A stretch of 64,000 nucleotides of DNA from Erigeron canadensis (taxonomy: Eukaryota; Streptophyta; Magnoliopsida; Asterales; Asteraceae): assembly GCF_010389155.1 (NCBI RefSeq), contig NC_057762.1, forward strand, positions 3,149,513 to 3,213,512. The letters are read 5' to 3'. Each line of letters starts with the position of its first letter. The first letter of the stretch is position 1. The notes below the pieces were generated by a model. The model worked only from the letters and a program-made list of their open reading frames with translations, was not told the origin of the DNA and did no database searches. This document shows, piece after piece, positions 36,229 through 47,650 of the stretch. The position numbers were made by a program, and so were the translations under genes.

Positions 36229-36597
36229 TAAATTACACTTTTTGTCCCTGAAGTTGGCAGCTTTTGCACTTTTCGTCTCTAACATTTTTTTATTACAATT
36301 TTAACCTTAAAGTTGGCAGAATTTTTCAATTGACGTCCTTTGGCCAAACGGTGTTAAGTTTCAGCCGTTAACTCCCACACGTGCAAAACACGTGAAGGAC
36401 TGAAAATGCAAAACGTGGAAAGTTCAGGGACGAAAATTGAAATTTACTTTATCAATTGTCATAATCTTCATCTTCTCCGGCTGAGTGGCCGGAAAATCCG
36501 CCGAAAAATTTAAAATGTCGATATCTCACTCGTTTCTTCGAATTAGACCAAAAAACCACTACTAAATTTCTCAAAATTAATTTCCGCACGAATCCTA
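36229..36597 (+). mobile_element. Mutator-like long TIR, single end
   Basis: Starts GGGTAAATTACACTTTTTGTC and matches the left TIR of the Mutator-like element at 54,581 through CCGCACGAATCCTAA. The opposite TIR is absent, so this is a truncated relic or a solo end. Confidence 0.7.
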
Positions 36598-37047
36598 ACT
36601 AATACATAAACATAATAATCACCAAAAAACACTAAACTCCCATTTTACCTAATAATCATCTATTTGTGCCATTGCTAGTCCTACTATCAGATCTTGAGTC
36701 CATACTTTCATGTTTACAAAGTGGAAACCTTTAGTTGCAAACATTGTCCAATTTCCATAAAGGTCAGACGCTTTTCTTGAGCCACATTGCATGCCATTCA
36801 TCTGACAAACTTAAAATATATGAATTCAAAAACAAAACTTTGTTAAAAATAGCATACGTATATGTATACACCAACTTAAAAATATTGAAGCTCGGATCCG
36901 ACTCACGATCATTTTGGATGGATAATTTTCGGTTTTTAGTAAACCAAAACTGAAAACCATTGGTTTTTTCGGTTTTCAGTTTTTTCGATTCAGATTTTTC
37001 AATGTTTATGGTTTTTGCGGTTTTTGGTTCGGTTTTTGCTCACCCCT
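36598..37047. mobile_element. Spacer with hAT-type right end
   Basis: From about 36,920 the sequence is rich in GGTTTTCGGTT motifs and ends TTTTTGCTCACCCCTA at about 37,047, the same terminus as the 58.9-kb hAT element. Copy C begins directly after it. The left end was not identified. Confidence 0.5.
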
Positions 37048-37830
37048 ACATATAACATTACAATTTTAGTTGGAGTCAAGGAGGTACTTGTTGGTTCCAG
37101 TAGGATAAAAATAAGAAATATGTAATAAACTTTGAATGAATACTATTATATATACACTTCTGAATTGCTGTGCATACTTTCATCTTGTCATACACATATT
37201 TTGTCATACTCAAACTAACTATATATACAAATGACCCACATATTTATACACAATGAAATGGTATTAATTAAGAGATGTGTTGGTTCGTTGGTACCTGAAC
37301 CACTGTACCCTTTCCTTATAGACACATCTTTTCTATCAATAGACGCAATTTTCTAACTTAAAGGACATAAGTTTTCGAACTAATAACCGACTATAACTAA
37401 CTATAACCGACTTTAATTTCCTAACAAGACTTGGATAATTAAAACGTCCAACAATACTCGTACAGTAGTGACGGAATCGGTATTTAAAGTGATCAGTAGC
37501 ACACATTTTTTTATGACAAACGTTGTACATGGATGATGGATTTAGTGGATCATTAGCCCAATATATGTAATGTAATTCCACCAGTGTACTCGTATACATG
37601 TGAGAAAGAGCACGAGATTCCATCTGAAAAGTGAATCCAAATTGGTTTCTCGTAAATGGATCTTGGTAATTGGGCCCCTAGTGCTCTTGATGAGACCAAG
37701 GTAGGAGTATGGTTGAAGCCCCCCAAAATGAATAGATTTAGATGATGCTATACTAAAGACTTAAAAGAGTGTTCGGGGATAGTTTTGAAGCTCTAACATA
37801 ATTTAGAGAGCATGGTTAGAGTTTTATACA

Positions 37831-37865
<35 letters not shown>

Positions 37866-37869
<4 letters not shown>

Positions 37870-38241
37870 GTAACACTCCAGTGAGAACAGTTTTAAAATA
37901 AGAACAGTGAGAATACTTAAAAAACATCATTTTGATGCATTAAAAGTCCATAAAACTAACATAGTGCTTAACTAATTATCATTATTTAAATGTATAACAA
38001 CACATTGGTCTGTCAAAATCAAGAAAACCATGTTTTTTGTTTTGTGATAAGTATATGTGAACATGTTTGTTCACATAGGTTCATTAGAGAACCATTTATA
38101 TATGAACATAGTATAACTTGACATCTTCGAATGTGAATGAGTTTGTTCACATAGATTATTCACATATGAACACTAAGTTATAATTAAAAAGTTCTCATGG
38201 TTCTTTCAATTTATATGGTTCTCACTTAATCCTTTTCCTAT
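37866..38241. mobile_element. TA-flanked MITE in copy C
   Basis: Ends AAGGGTAACACTCCAGTGAG and, inverted, AGGAAAAGGATTAAGTGAGAAC form an imperfect terminal inverted repeat. (TA)n runs lie on both sides, compatible with a TA target (Stowaway/Mariner-like). Absent from A and B. The interior contains inverted TGTGAACA motifs. Confidence 0.6.
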
Positions 38242-38632
38242 ATATATATATATATATATATATACTCCAAAACAACACAAACAACATTAAAGCAATTTTT
38301 TTTTTTAATCACCACTACCCAAATCGGTTAAAAATTGTCGGAACACCACCTAAATATCATGAAAAGAGCTATTCTTCCGTTCAATTTCAACTTTTAAGTG
38401 TTTACATTTCTATTTATGTTTGTCTCATTTTAAGTGTCCATTTCTAAAAACAAGTTGGTAATTTCTAATTTTATCCTTAATTATTAGCTACATGCATAAC
38501 AAAAAATTATTATTTTCAAAACAATTTACAGTATTAAGTTATATATGAATGTAAAAATGTTAGGAACACCAAACTCGAGTAAGCTTGGGATTCTAAATAA
38601 GCTGATGAGCATCTTACGAGTATTTAAAACAT

Positions 38633-38757
38633 GAGTTTTGCTAAACAAAGTCTTAAGGGCTTTCGTTAAGATGCATTAATTAGTTGTACACTTACCAAAA
38701 AAAATCAGGAGGCCGACATTTTAAGTAAAGCCTTAAGGGCTTCATTTATCATTTTCT
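38633..38757. mobile_element. 125-bp Mutator-type MITE in copy C
   Basis: Flanked by a perfect 9-bp direct repeat TTAAAACAT (38,624-38,632 and 38,758-38,766); copy B has a single copy at 22.69 kb, i.e. the empty site. The two ends are inverted repeats around a shared CTTAAGGGC core. Confidence 0.75.
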
Positions 38758-39460
38758 TTAAAACATATACAAAAATCTAACAAAAATTATATAGTAGGAT
38801 ATTATTATATATTTTATATTTTAAATAATATTGAATATAAAGATCTGTACATAATCATAAATGATTTGTCAAGAAACAATAGGATTTACCAAATTAACGA
38901 AGATAGATAGTTATTTTATAACAAGTCGGGCTCGAACTTTTAAATTTACTTACGAGCCGAGCTCAATAAGATCGACTTCACTCGAAATGAGCTGAGATTG
39001 TACCCATCACATTACATAGTCAAACGTTCGTAGTGACAAATTTCACATTACTATACAAGAAGCAAGTCTAAACTCTAAACTTTATATTTAGTTTTCATCA
39101 TTTCAAAAGGCGTATATAAATAGTTTGACTCTCAAAGTTTTTTTTTTGACTTTAACAGTAAATATTTTCGTTTATTTGATCCATTATTTAATGTAAGGTA
39201 TATTAAGAAATACATTTAAAACTCAATATATTCATATATTTCACATCAAGTATTATATAACATAAACAAATATATTTACGTTCAAAATTAAAAATATAAG
39301 GTGTCAAAGTAAGAATTTTAAATTGAGACGAAAGGGATAAAATTTAGCTTTAAAACATTTGGACAAAATTCTGTAAACCTTCTTAGTTGTGAGAGAGCCA
39401 AATAACAATTTTAATCTGGACTTAAGGTATATTACCTTTTACATTTTTTTTTAATGGCCT

Positions 39461-39845
39461 CAAGGTTGGAGAACTCGTGACTCGGATTTGACTTGGCGAG
39501 AGAGGGAGTCGGGAGTTTTTGGAAACTTGGACTCGACTCGGGCAGAACTCGGATTGGACTTTTACATATAAACATAAGTAATTTTGAAATTATATGTAAT
39601 AAAACTTTAAAAATATCCCCCAAACTTCAACTTCAACTTTTAACATAATTGTTTAAAAGGGTAACATAATAATTCAAAACTTGAAAGTTAAACGTAAGAT
39701 AAGTTAATGGAATCACGTATCATCATCATCATCATTTTGGGCGTATTGAGATAAGAAAACTTATGACTCGAACTCGACTCGATAATGTGGGGAGTCAGAA
39801 GTTTATTTTGGGTATTCGGCCGACTCGGGGAGTTTTACAGCCATG
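39461..39845. mobile_element. hAT-like element with ACTCG-rich ends
   Basis: Starts CAAGGTTGGAGAACTCGTGAC and ends CCGACTCGGGGAGTTTTACAG. Related to the element around 58,868-59,891. It interrupts copy C where A and B are continuous, with loss of a few flanking bases, so the target duplication is not readable. Confidence 0.55.
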
Positions 39846-40023
39846 GGTTCTGGTGACCACCTTATTTTTATAGTGGATCTGTCTATGTGAATTTTGAATT
39901 AGTCACAAAAAGAATATATAGTTTTTTTTTATAAATCTACATTGAAAAGTTTCATTCTTAATGTTAAAACTGTCCAAGAATCATTAAATCGTTTAAATAA
40001 ATTTGTTTAAAAAGTGATTAAAG

Positions 40024-40969
40024 TAGAGATGATATCGGTATTGAAACCGTACCGAATTGGTACCGTACTGACTAATACCGATACCGAAAACGGCCCAAAG
40101 TGAGAACCGAATACGGAATTCCGTACTGATTATATAGATACGGTATCGGTACCGGTATGTCGGTTTTGTACTGAATAGTACCGAATTTCACAAGCATTTT
40201 CGGGTTTGACGAATAACTATATGAATATAGATCATCTTTTTGAGTTGGAATCATGTGTATGAAGATGAAGCTAATGAGGATTAATGCTAAGCCAAAAGTT
40301 TCAAAATGATTTGGAGAATGTAAATAACTTATTGCGGTAAAACTATATAATTGCAACTTTAGCTTGTTCGGAACATAAGAAATGCAATTTATGATGTCAA
40401 TATGGGTTTTATATAATACAAATGCTTTTTCAAATTATCTTCGTAAGTTACAGTATTTAGAACTTGGAATGTGTTTCACACTAGAGATCTCAAATTTTAC
40501 GATGATGACAATGATGTTGAATGAATTTGTATGCATTCTATGTTGATGGTGTTAATGTATGTGAAAGGAAATACTAACAGTAAGAATTAAAGGATTAAAT
40601 TAGACCATTGAAGTATAGATATAGATATACACTCTCAGATAATAAAATGATAATATAATACATGTATATTGAGAGATATATAGTCCTACGACTGGTAAGA
40701 CAAATCGATAAAGAGATGTAAAACTACAATATAAACAAGAGTAAATAAAACTAATAGAGAAAAATTACTAAAGACTAGCACTGGTTCCTATTGTTATATG
40801 CTTTTCACACAATCGGTATTCATACTCGGTTTCTCCGTACCGAAACCGATTTCATCCCAAAATGAAAATCGATACCGAAACCGAATCCCCATCGGTACCG
40901 ATTTTCGGTACCGGTACCGTATCGGTACCGGCTCGGTTTCGGTTTTTTGGTATCTTTGCTCAATCCCTA
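40024..40969. mobile_element. hAT non-autonomous element, 946 bp
   Basis: A perfect 8-bp target duplication GATTAAAG (40,016-40,023 and 40,970-40,977). Ends TAGAGATGATATCGG and ATTTGAGCAA-type inverted TAGGGATTGAGC form short imperfect TIRs. The interior near both ends is dense in CGGTACCG motifs. Copies A (GACTAAAG) and B are uninterrupted here. No transposase inside. Confidence 0.85.
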
Positions 40970-41409
40970 GATTAAAGTGATAAGAGCGAAAACAATTGAC
41001 TTAATTATGCACAATTAAATTCTTTAATTATTTAAGTTTACCTATTGCCTAACAATTCCTCACTGTGGTCACTTGTTTATAAAATATGTTAAATGTGGAA
41101 TTTCATTGAGATAAGACTCAAAAATATATAGTGGAGGATATATGTAAGATGGTGAAAGCAATATAGAGTGTATGTAATGATGTTTTATATCTCGTCTCAA
41201 TGGATAATCGTGCACTAGGTTCAGCTTATTCTATCGCTCCACTTATTCTAACGAATGTTATCTTTTTCTTTTAATCCATATCCTAAAATGTCATATGAAA
41301 TATAAATACTCTCCAAGGTTAAATAATTTAATGGAATTAAAAAAAAAGTTTTCTTGTTAAAGCGTCAATAAAACTTATGAAGTCCTCATACAATCACAAG
41401 CTTCAATAA

Positions 41410-41707
41410 GGCTATATGGAGTGGGGCGGATCTCCCCCCATTTCGCCCAAAAACTTGCCTGGAACACCACCCCCCTTATCCGATTGCGCCCCTAGCCCCC
41501 TCCAGGCGGAAAATATATTTCGCCTAAAAATTTCTTATGGGTGTGCCTTGTTTTCCGTGTGGCCAATCAAAATGCTAGATTTGCCCCCATTTCTCCCCCA
41601 TTTCGCCCACTACACCATCCCCTCTTTTTTTAACATATTTTTGATGATGACATGGCGCCACATGGCTGATATCCCCATCCTCTGAATATGCCCCACTCCG
41701 GATAGCC
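41410..41707. mobile_element. PIF/Harbinger MITE, 298 bp
   Basis: Ends GGCTATATGGAGTGGGGC and inverted GGCTATCCGGAGTGGGGC (16 of 18 identical) flanked by TAA on both sides. Copy A at 14.48 kb has the single-TAA empty site CTTCAATAATATCTT. The 89-codon frame spanning it is not a gene. Confidence 0.88.
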
Positions 41708-42629
41708 TAATATCTTAAACAGAGGCAAAGATCTAAACATTTAAACTATACCATATGTAATTTACATTATCATTCATGGTACAAGAAGGCTTAAGATTTC
41801 CTCCCACCAACGACCGGCATTATTCCTAGATGTAAACAGCTTGCTGCGGTTAGTTTTTCCCATCAAAAAGTGAGTATCAGGCAAGTGAGAGAGATCAATT
41901 AATTAAAGTAAACCCACCACTGGCTACGAAACAGCTCAAGCCAAGCTAGCTTTTCTCATAGATATCAAGCACTTTCACAAGTTTAACTAGACTTCAATTC
42001 CCTATTTATCCATATCCTGTTCTCCCCAAATCCACCGGTTACGCTATAAAAGTTTAATTCACAAATTATGCCAACCATTTCTTTCTTTTGGACATAGACT
42101 TGTCTGCTCGTGACTACAAGTCCACAACGATGAACTGAGTTTACTCGTATGAATCGAGTTCATTTGTTTTACAATGCCTAGAAGAACTATTTTGCCTAAC
42201 AGACTAAATGTTTTACCAAGGTCCTTGTATATAATTGATTCTTTAATGTTTTTCACATGAATGTATAGTTTTGCTCAGTTGACACACCCAACTCAATTAA
42301 TAAACTAAACCACCATATTTGCATAGAAACCAAATAGACATTAGCAGCATCACACAAGAAAGTATAACCACATAAACATTCAAAGAAACTTAGAAAGTTT
42401 AATTAGCTCAGATGTGGAATTGCGGGAGTGTGGAAAAGTAGTTCAAGAGATGCCAGAATAGTAAGAAATTACTACATATTCATATGTACTATTACCTTCC
42501 TGTATAAATTTATATATATAAAAAAAATTAATAGTCAAACAATATATATTTTCTCAAAAGGTGAAATGTATTAATCACCAAGAATATTTACAGATAACAA
42601 ACAGCTTGACTATCCCCAAGTAATACACC

Positions 42630-43685
42630 AAGATACTACAATACTCGATCTTAACACTCCATAACCAAGCCAAACATACCAACTATGAAAATAAAGCTCA
42701 ATGAGACATCTGAAACACAACCAAATCCCTCTGCAGCATACACGGAATCTGATCAGTCCACCAATACTAACCTTCGTAGTGCTAGAAGAGGACTAAGTAG
42801 CTTCATCTTTCATGGCTCCCTATTCCAATTCACATGCACCACAAGGAAATTCATACAACAACAAATGAACTATTTATCCACTTATTTGCCACATTTAACA
42901 CATTCTTTGTCTTCCTTACTTTCAAAGATAGTAATTTATATCTCAAGTTGTCTTTTATGATCTTGCATAAAGACTTCTCATCCCTTTCTTCATTCTTGAA
43001 TAATCTCATGTTTCTTTCTTGCCAAATAGTACTAGTTTGTTATCCACCAATTCTATATTTTTCACACTTTTCTAAAATAGCAATTGAACTGACCAAATCT
43101 TGCAGATCATACACAATACCCAATCTGTATTTCAAAGGCTCTAATTCATTCCAGACCCCTCTAGCATACTCACATTGAAAGGAAAGATGCTCATGACTGT
43201 CGGCACTTATCTTACACAGAGCACATTGTATTCCACCCTTGCTTTGCCATCTTGCAATTCTGTCTTGAGTCATTAACTTCCCCTGGACCGCCAACCATAA
43301 AATAAAAGCATGTTTTGGAATAAACCGACTATACCATACTACATTCTTCCATACAACATTTGGCCAGTTTGTTCTAAGATCCATCCAAGTCTGTTCGGTT
43401 GAAAAGCTCATCTTCTTATTCATATTAGATAACCACATGACTTTGTCATTATCGTCCAGCTGAATGTTTGGAACCTCAACAGTCCTAAGAATATGATTAC
43501 TATCCAGTCTATCCAGGAGGCCAGGCCCAAATTCCATCGTTAATCATATCGGCTAAGTTGGTATCATCATCATCATCATCAATTCTAGCTTCATATATAG
43601 CTCTTTTATGAATGAACTTACCTACGGGTCCTTCATTACACCACATTGACGTCCGCCTTCCATTTCCTATCTCATAGACCTCCCT
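42630..43685 (-). mobile_element. LINE (non-LTR retrotransposon) C-terminal part, zf-RVT
   Basis: The minus strand reads YEIGNGRRTSMWCNEGPVG, then (after one frame change near 43,540) FIPKHAFILWLAVQGKL, CALCKISADSHEHLSFQC and ARGVWNEL. This is the zinc-binding region found after the reverse transcriptase of plant LINEs. The RT and endonuclease parts are missing. The T-run at 43,686 and the 42,630 border match relics in copies A and B, so the LINE inserted in intron 1 before the segment was triplicated. Confidence 0.8.
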
Positions 43686-43805
43686 TTTTTTTTTAATTTG
43701 ACAATGTTAACCCCATCAGCCCCATAAACAATTTTTACATTCTAGAATCTTCCAAAACTGCCTTACTAACACTTTATTTTACCATTCAAACAACAAATAT
43801 ATATA

Positions 43806-43964
43806 TTGGAAGAAATTTTCAGTCAAAATTGGATGAGATTCTACTTGCAGGGCAACAAATGTGTCAGAACCACAATGGAAGCAGTTGGGGAAAAAAGAAG
43901 GCGAAATTCTGGAGCAAATGTGGCATCTCAGACGGCCATCTCCGGTTATATCAAGGGCAGCCAT
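43806..43964 (-). pseudogene. RING-H2 gene copy C, truncated exon 1 only
   Basis: MAALDITGDGRLRCHICSR and the zinc-ribbon cysteines are kept, with one change (CPQC of copy A reads CFHC here). Similarity to copy A exon 1 stops after about 53 codons, before the splice donor, running into AT-rich DNA. Exons 2 and 3 are absent from copy C. An in-frame ATG ten codons upstream exists only here. Non-functional remnant. Confidence 0.8.
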
Positions 43965-44944
43965 ATGATAGTTTTTCGAGTCTACGACGGTCAACGCCGG
44001 TCAAAGATGAAAAAAGTTCGGTAGTTGATGGTGGTTGTAGGTTGAGAAAAATGTCTGAGATGGTTTTACACTCTCTTTTTTTATGGTTTTAGAATCTTCG
44101 GTTTTTACCCCTCAACTTTACATGATAGTCAACAGCCTTCTTCTTTTTTTTTACATTATTATAAACTTTTAATCATCTATAGTTCACTCAATCAAAGTTT
44201 TTCCGATTCCACCTGAATCTTTTAGAGATCCTAGACAACCTCCTCACTGATCCAATCTCGACTACTGCTTTTGTAACATGTTTTAAAAACCCCATTAAAG
44301 ATTATGGATAAAGATCCCCTAAAGTTGAAAACAACTTTATAAATAAAGTTGATGATCCAGACCCTTAAATTAAAATCAAGAGTTAAGATTTAAAAGTTAC
44401 TTTTAAAAATTGACCCTTAAATTTAATCTAAAGGTCAACAATCTCTCAACTTCATATGATAGTTTTTCGAGTCTACGACGGTCAACGCCGGTCAAAGATG
44501 AAAAAAGTACGGTAGTTGATGGTGGCTGTAGGTTGAGAAAAATGTCTGAGATGGTTTTACACTCTTTTTTTTATGGTTTTAGAATCTTCGGTTTTTACCC
44601 CTCAACTTTACATGATAGTCAACAGCCTTCTTCTTTTTTTTATATTATTATAAACTTTTAATCATCTATAGTTCACTCAATCGAAGTTTTTCCGATTCCA
44701 CCTGAATCTTTTAGAGATCCTAGACAACCTCCTCACTGATCCAATCTCGACTACTGCTTTTGTAACATGTTTTAAAAACCCCATTAAAGATTTTGGATAA
44801 AGATCCCCTAAAGTTGAAAACAACTTTATAAGTAAAGTTGATGATCCAGACCCTTAAATTAAAATCAAGAGTTAAGATTTAAAAGTTACTTTTAAAAATT
44901 GACCCTTAAATTTAATCTAAAGGTCAACAATCTCTCAACTTTAC
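43963..44944. repeat. 491-bp tandem duplication
   Basis: 43,963-44,453 and 44,454-44,944 are almost identical (a handful of differences, such as GTTCGG/GTACGG and one T-run length), so the event is recent. The unit starts at CATATGATAG in the 5' flank of the truncated RING exon. Short frames in both units are copies of one another, not genes. Confidence 0.88.
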
Positions 44945-44981
44945 CTATGAAGTTACTTTTAATTTTAGGGGATCTCAATCC
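44795..44981. mobile_element. 187-bp Mutator-type MITE
   Basis: Flanked by a perfect 9-bp repeat AAAGATTTT (44,786-44,794 and 44,982-44,990). Ends GGATAAAGATCCCCTAAA and inverted GGATTGAGATCCCCTAAA. Its left part is also present in the first tandem unit (from about 44,304), cut off at the duplication border. Confidence 0.85.
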
Positions 44982-45087
44982 AAAGATTTTACTTTTCATT
45001 AGCGGTTTTAAAATTTTAAATTTTATTAAACTTTAAACGTTCTCTTTTCAACTATTAAATTTATTTGACCTAACTTTTATCTTAATA

Positions 45088-45298
45088 TTAGATGGATACC
45101 CGCACCATGCAACGGGGGTATACTGCGGCGGTGGGTGGAAGTGACAACGGTTGATGGTGTTAACAAAATTGCGGGTTACAAAAGAGGGACAGTGGTTGGA
45201 GCGTGCCTGATTTTAGGGTGGAAAGGGTATTATGGGAATAAAAAATTTCCAAAGACAAATAATTAATAGGGGGGATTTGCTTTTTTAGGGAGTATAGT
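45088..45298 (-). mobile_element. Mini-Helitron (CTAA terminus)
   Basis: On the minus strand: 5' region TATACTCCCTAAAAAAGC, 3' hairpin CCCGTTGCATGGTGCGGG and terminal CTAA before T. The 5' TC is altered, so the left border is approximate. Related to the 17.4-kb element. Confidence 0.6.
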
Positions 45299-47598
45299 CA
45301 TGTGGCACTCGAGTTCAAAACATTTCCCTAAATTTCTTTGTTCTATTGAGAAGTAAGATCCATTTGCTGGAGATTTGTAGAATTTATTAGCTAACACCAA
45401 TAGGCTTTGTAGTTTAATATCAGATAACTAAAATGTTGATTGCTGCTGTTGCCATATCAACAACATATACCGAGCCAATTACAATGCAATTTATTGGACT
45501 ACTAAGCCTCAAGTAGTTCTTATGATGTTACAAATAACCATTGCTAAATGAGTGTTTTTATTCATGAAAGGCCTGATTGATCCACTCCTGCCAAAAGTTG
45601 AGTATGAATGGGTTTCTCCTTGGCTAAACTTAAAATTCAACATAGATGTATTTCCAAATGCCCCTCACCTCTAATGAAATTGCATGTCGATTGCTGAAGG
45701 CAAGTATTTGTTACTATCTACCAAGAAAAAGACTAAATTTAAATTAACACACAAAATCATCGTGTTTGCAGCTTACTCCCATCCCACACACCACGGTAGT
45801 GTTATAAAGAAAATACAAGTTCTATTTTCAGATTAAGTGTTTTAGTTTATGAACAATCTCTTGCTTTTTCCCACTAGACTTATCAGCAATTAATGGTATC
45901 ATAAACTTTTTTCTTGATGCAACAGTATTTCTTATCTTGGAAGCTGATGGAATTTGGCTTGCCTGATAATGAGATGTTTACTGGTAGAGATAGAAGCTAG
46001 CTAGAGAAGGACACAAGTTCATTCTGATAAAGAGTTTTTAAGTGTCATATCCATATCCTTGTTGGTCTTTTGTCGTCAGGCTCTATACTATTGACTGCTA
46101 TGGATCAACCATGGAAAAAAATGATTAAAATAGTCTCTTTGTCTAAAAGAGAAAGAACATTTGGATGCTGAGTTGATACTCATGGAGAGTAAGAGCTATG
46201 GTGTAAAAAAGAACTTCCAAGGATTCATAACGATGCACGTATGGTTGATGTAAAGACCGATGCAGGATTTTTGAAGGCAAGACCCTATTCTGCTGAATGA
46301 ATTGGTGCGGGCTTTCTTGAACATTACCTTCAAACACTCGTTTTCAGAACTTGCATAGCAAATTTAATTCATCATGCTGGTATCCTGATTAGACACAGGC
46401 ATATGAGGTAATCAAATTTAATTTGGAGACGTCATCTTATAGTTGTTAAATTGGCTTAATGAAATTTGTCCTATAAAAAATAAAATTTCCGGGTTCAAAA
46501 TTTTATCATACACGTAAATGAATGTACTTATGATCATGATTCGTGTTTATCATAAATGGCATTATTATAAATGATATTACAGAGAATAAGATTGATTGTG
46601 TGAATAATTGTGAATTAACTTTCTTGTTTTTATCATTCAGACGATGAGTCCCTATTTATACTATCAAACAATAAGTTTAAATATAGAAACAATAATGGAC
46701 AATTGGCTGGCTTTCCTTGATCCTTGCTGCGTAATTGATTGTGATTATTCTTGTAAATAGGGAAATGATGTACATAGCTGATCCCACAATCCTTTCTATT
46801 TTTTTCATTCTAACAGGCATTTCATCCTATTTGGTATTTATTGTATTTATTTATAGTCAAGATCATGTTATTACATTGTATTTCTAGAATTAGGTTTATT
46901 ACGTACTTGTTTATTTTAGAACGACAAAATTTAGAAAAATGCCTCAACCGTGAAGGAAGCGAGAATGTTCTGAAAAATGTGTTACTGATATCATAGAAAA
47001 TGGCAAACATACCTATGAAACTATGAATAGGTTTGGATTTATCCGCACTAACACAAGACCGCAGGATTAATGAATAACCATTGCAGGGTCTAAAAGATGA
47101 TAAATGAAAGGTGTAAAGCATAACAATTAACAAGTCGTTCAAAACACTTACTTAACAATACAGCGAGGGACAGAATAAGGGAGATACCAACACATTGATT
47201 CATAGTATGGTTCTGTTTTGTGGACAAAACATAATAAAATTCAGTAGCAGAACAAACACAAAACAATTAAGTAACACACGTGCATCAGGCAGCTTTCAAC
47301 TTCACCTTTTCTTCAGCTCACAAGGGCCCTAGCTTTTATTCTGATGTAACTGCAGCACTTGTAGTCTTCTCTTTGCCCAATTTTGGTTCAACACATTCAT
47401 TACCAACATCCTCTGCAGCAGCTTTTCCCTCATAAAGCACCAGGAACATAAGGATTAACTTTATTTTAGCCTTAAAGTCAACATTACGGTTGCGGGGTCC
47501 ATGCATTTTGTTTACAACTGAGATATCAGATGTTTCATTCTCTGGAGCAGCTCTTTTCATAATTTCAACATTATGGTTGCAGGGTTCATACATTTTGA
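45299..47598. other. Gene-less region downstream of the RPN10-like gene
   Basis: Several short frames on both strands but no family resemblance, no consistent splice structure, and no transposon ends recognised. 47.28-47.6 kb holds an out-of-frame continuation of the RPN10-like gene's repeat tail. Confidence 0.45.
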
Positions 47599-47650
47599 TT
47601 ACAACTGAGGTATCAGATTTTCATTCTCTGGAGCAGCTCTTTTCTTCTCA
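47480..47650 (-). repeat. 87/86-bp tandem repeat at 3' end of RPN10-like gene
   Basis: The motif AAGAGCTGCTCCAGAGAATG... recurs 86 bases apart. The 3' unit is 87 nt and would encode RAAPENETSDISVVNKMHGP. The upstream unit lacks one base (GAAAATC against GAAACATC), which changes the frame and creates the stop used by the gene. Confidence 0.85.

Larger units (their letters stand above)
37048..43966. repeat. Segmental duplication, copy C
   Basis: Third copy, starting at TAACATTACAATTTTAGTTGG (21.74 kb in B) and ending at the exon-1 ATG of the RING gene. The non-coding landmarks of A and B are all present in order. Copy C has collected several transposons with readable target duplications and has lost RING exons 2 and 3. 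The non-coding part contains no other gene. Confidence 0.85.
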
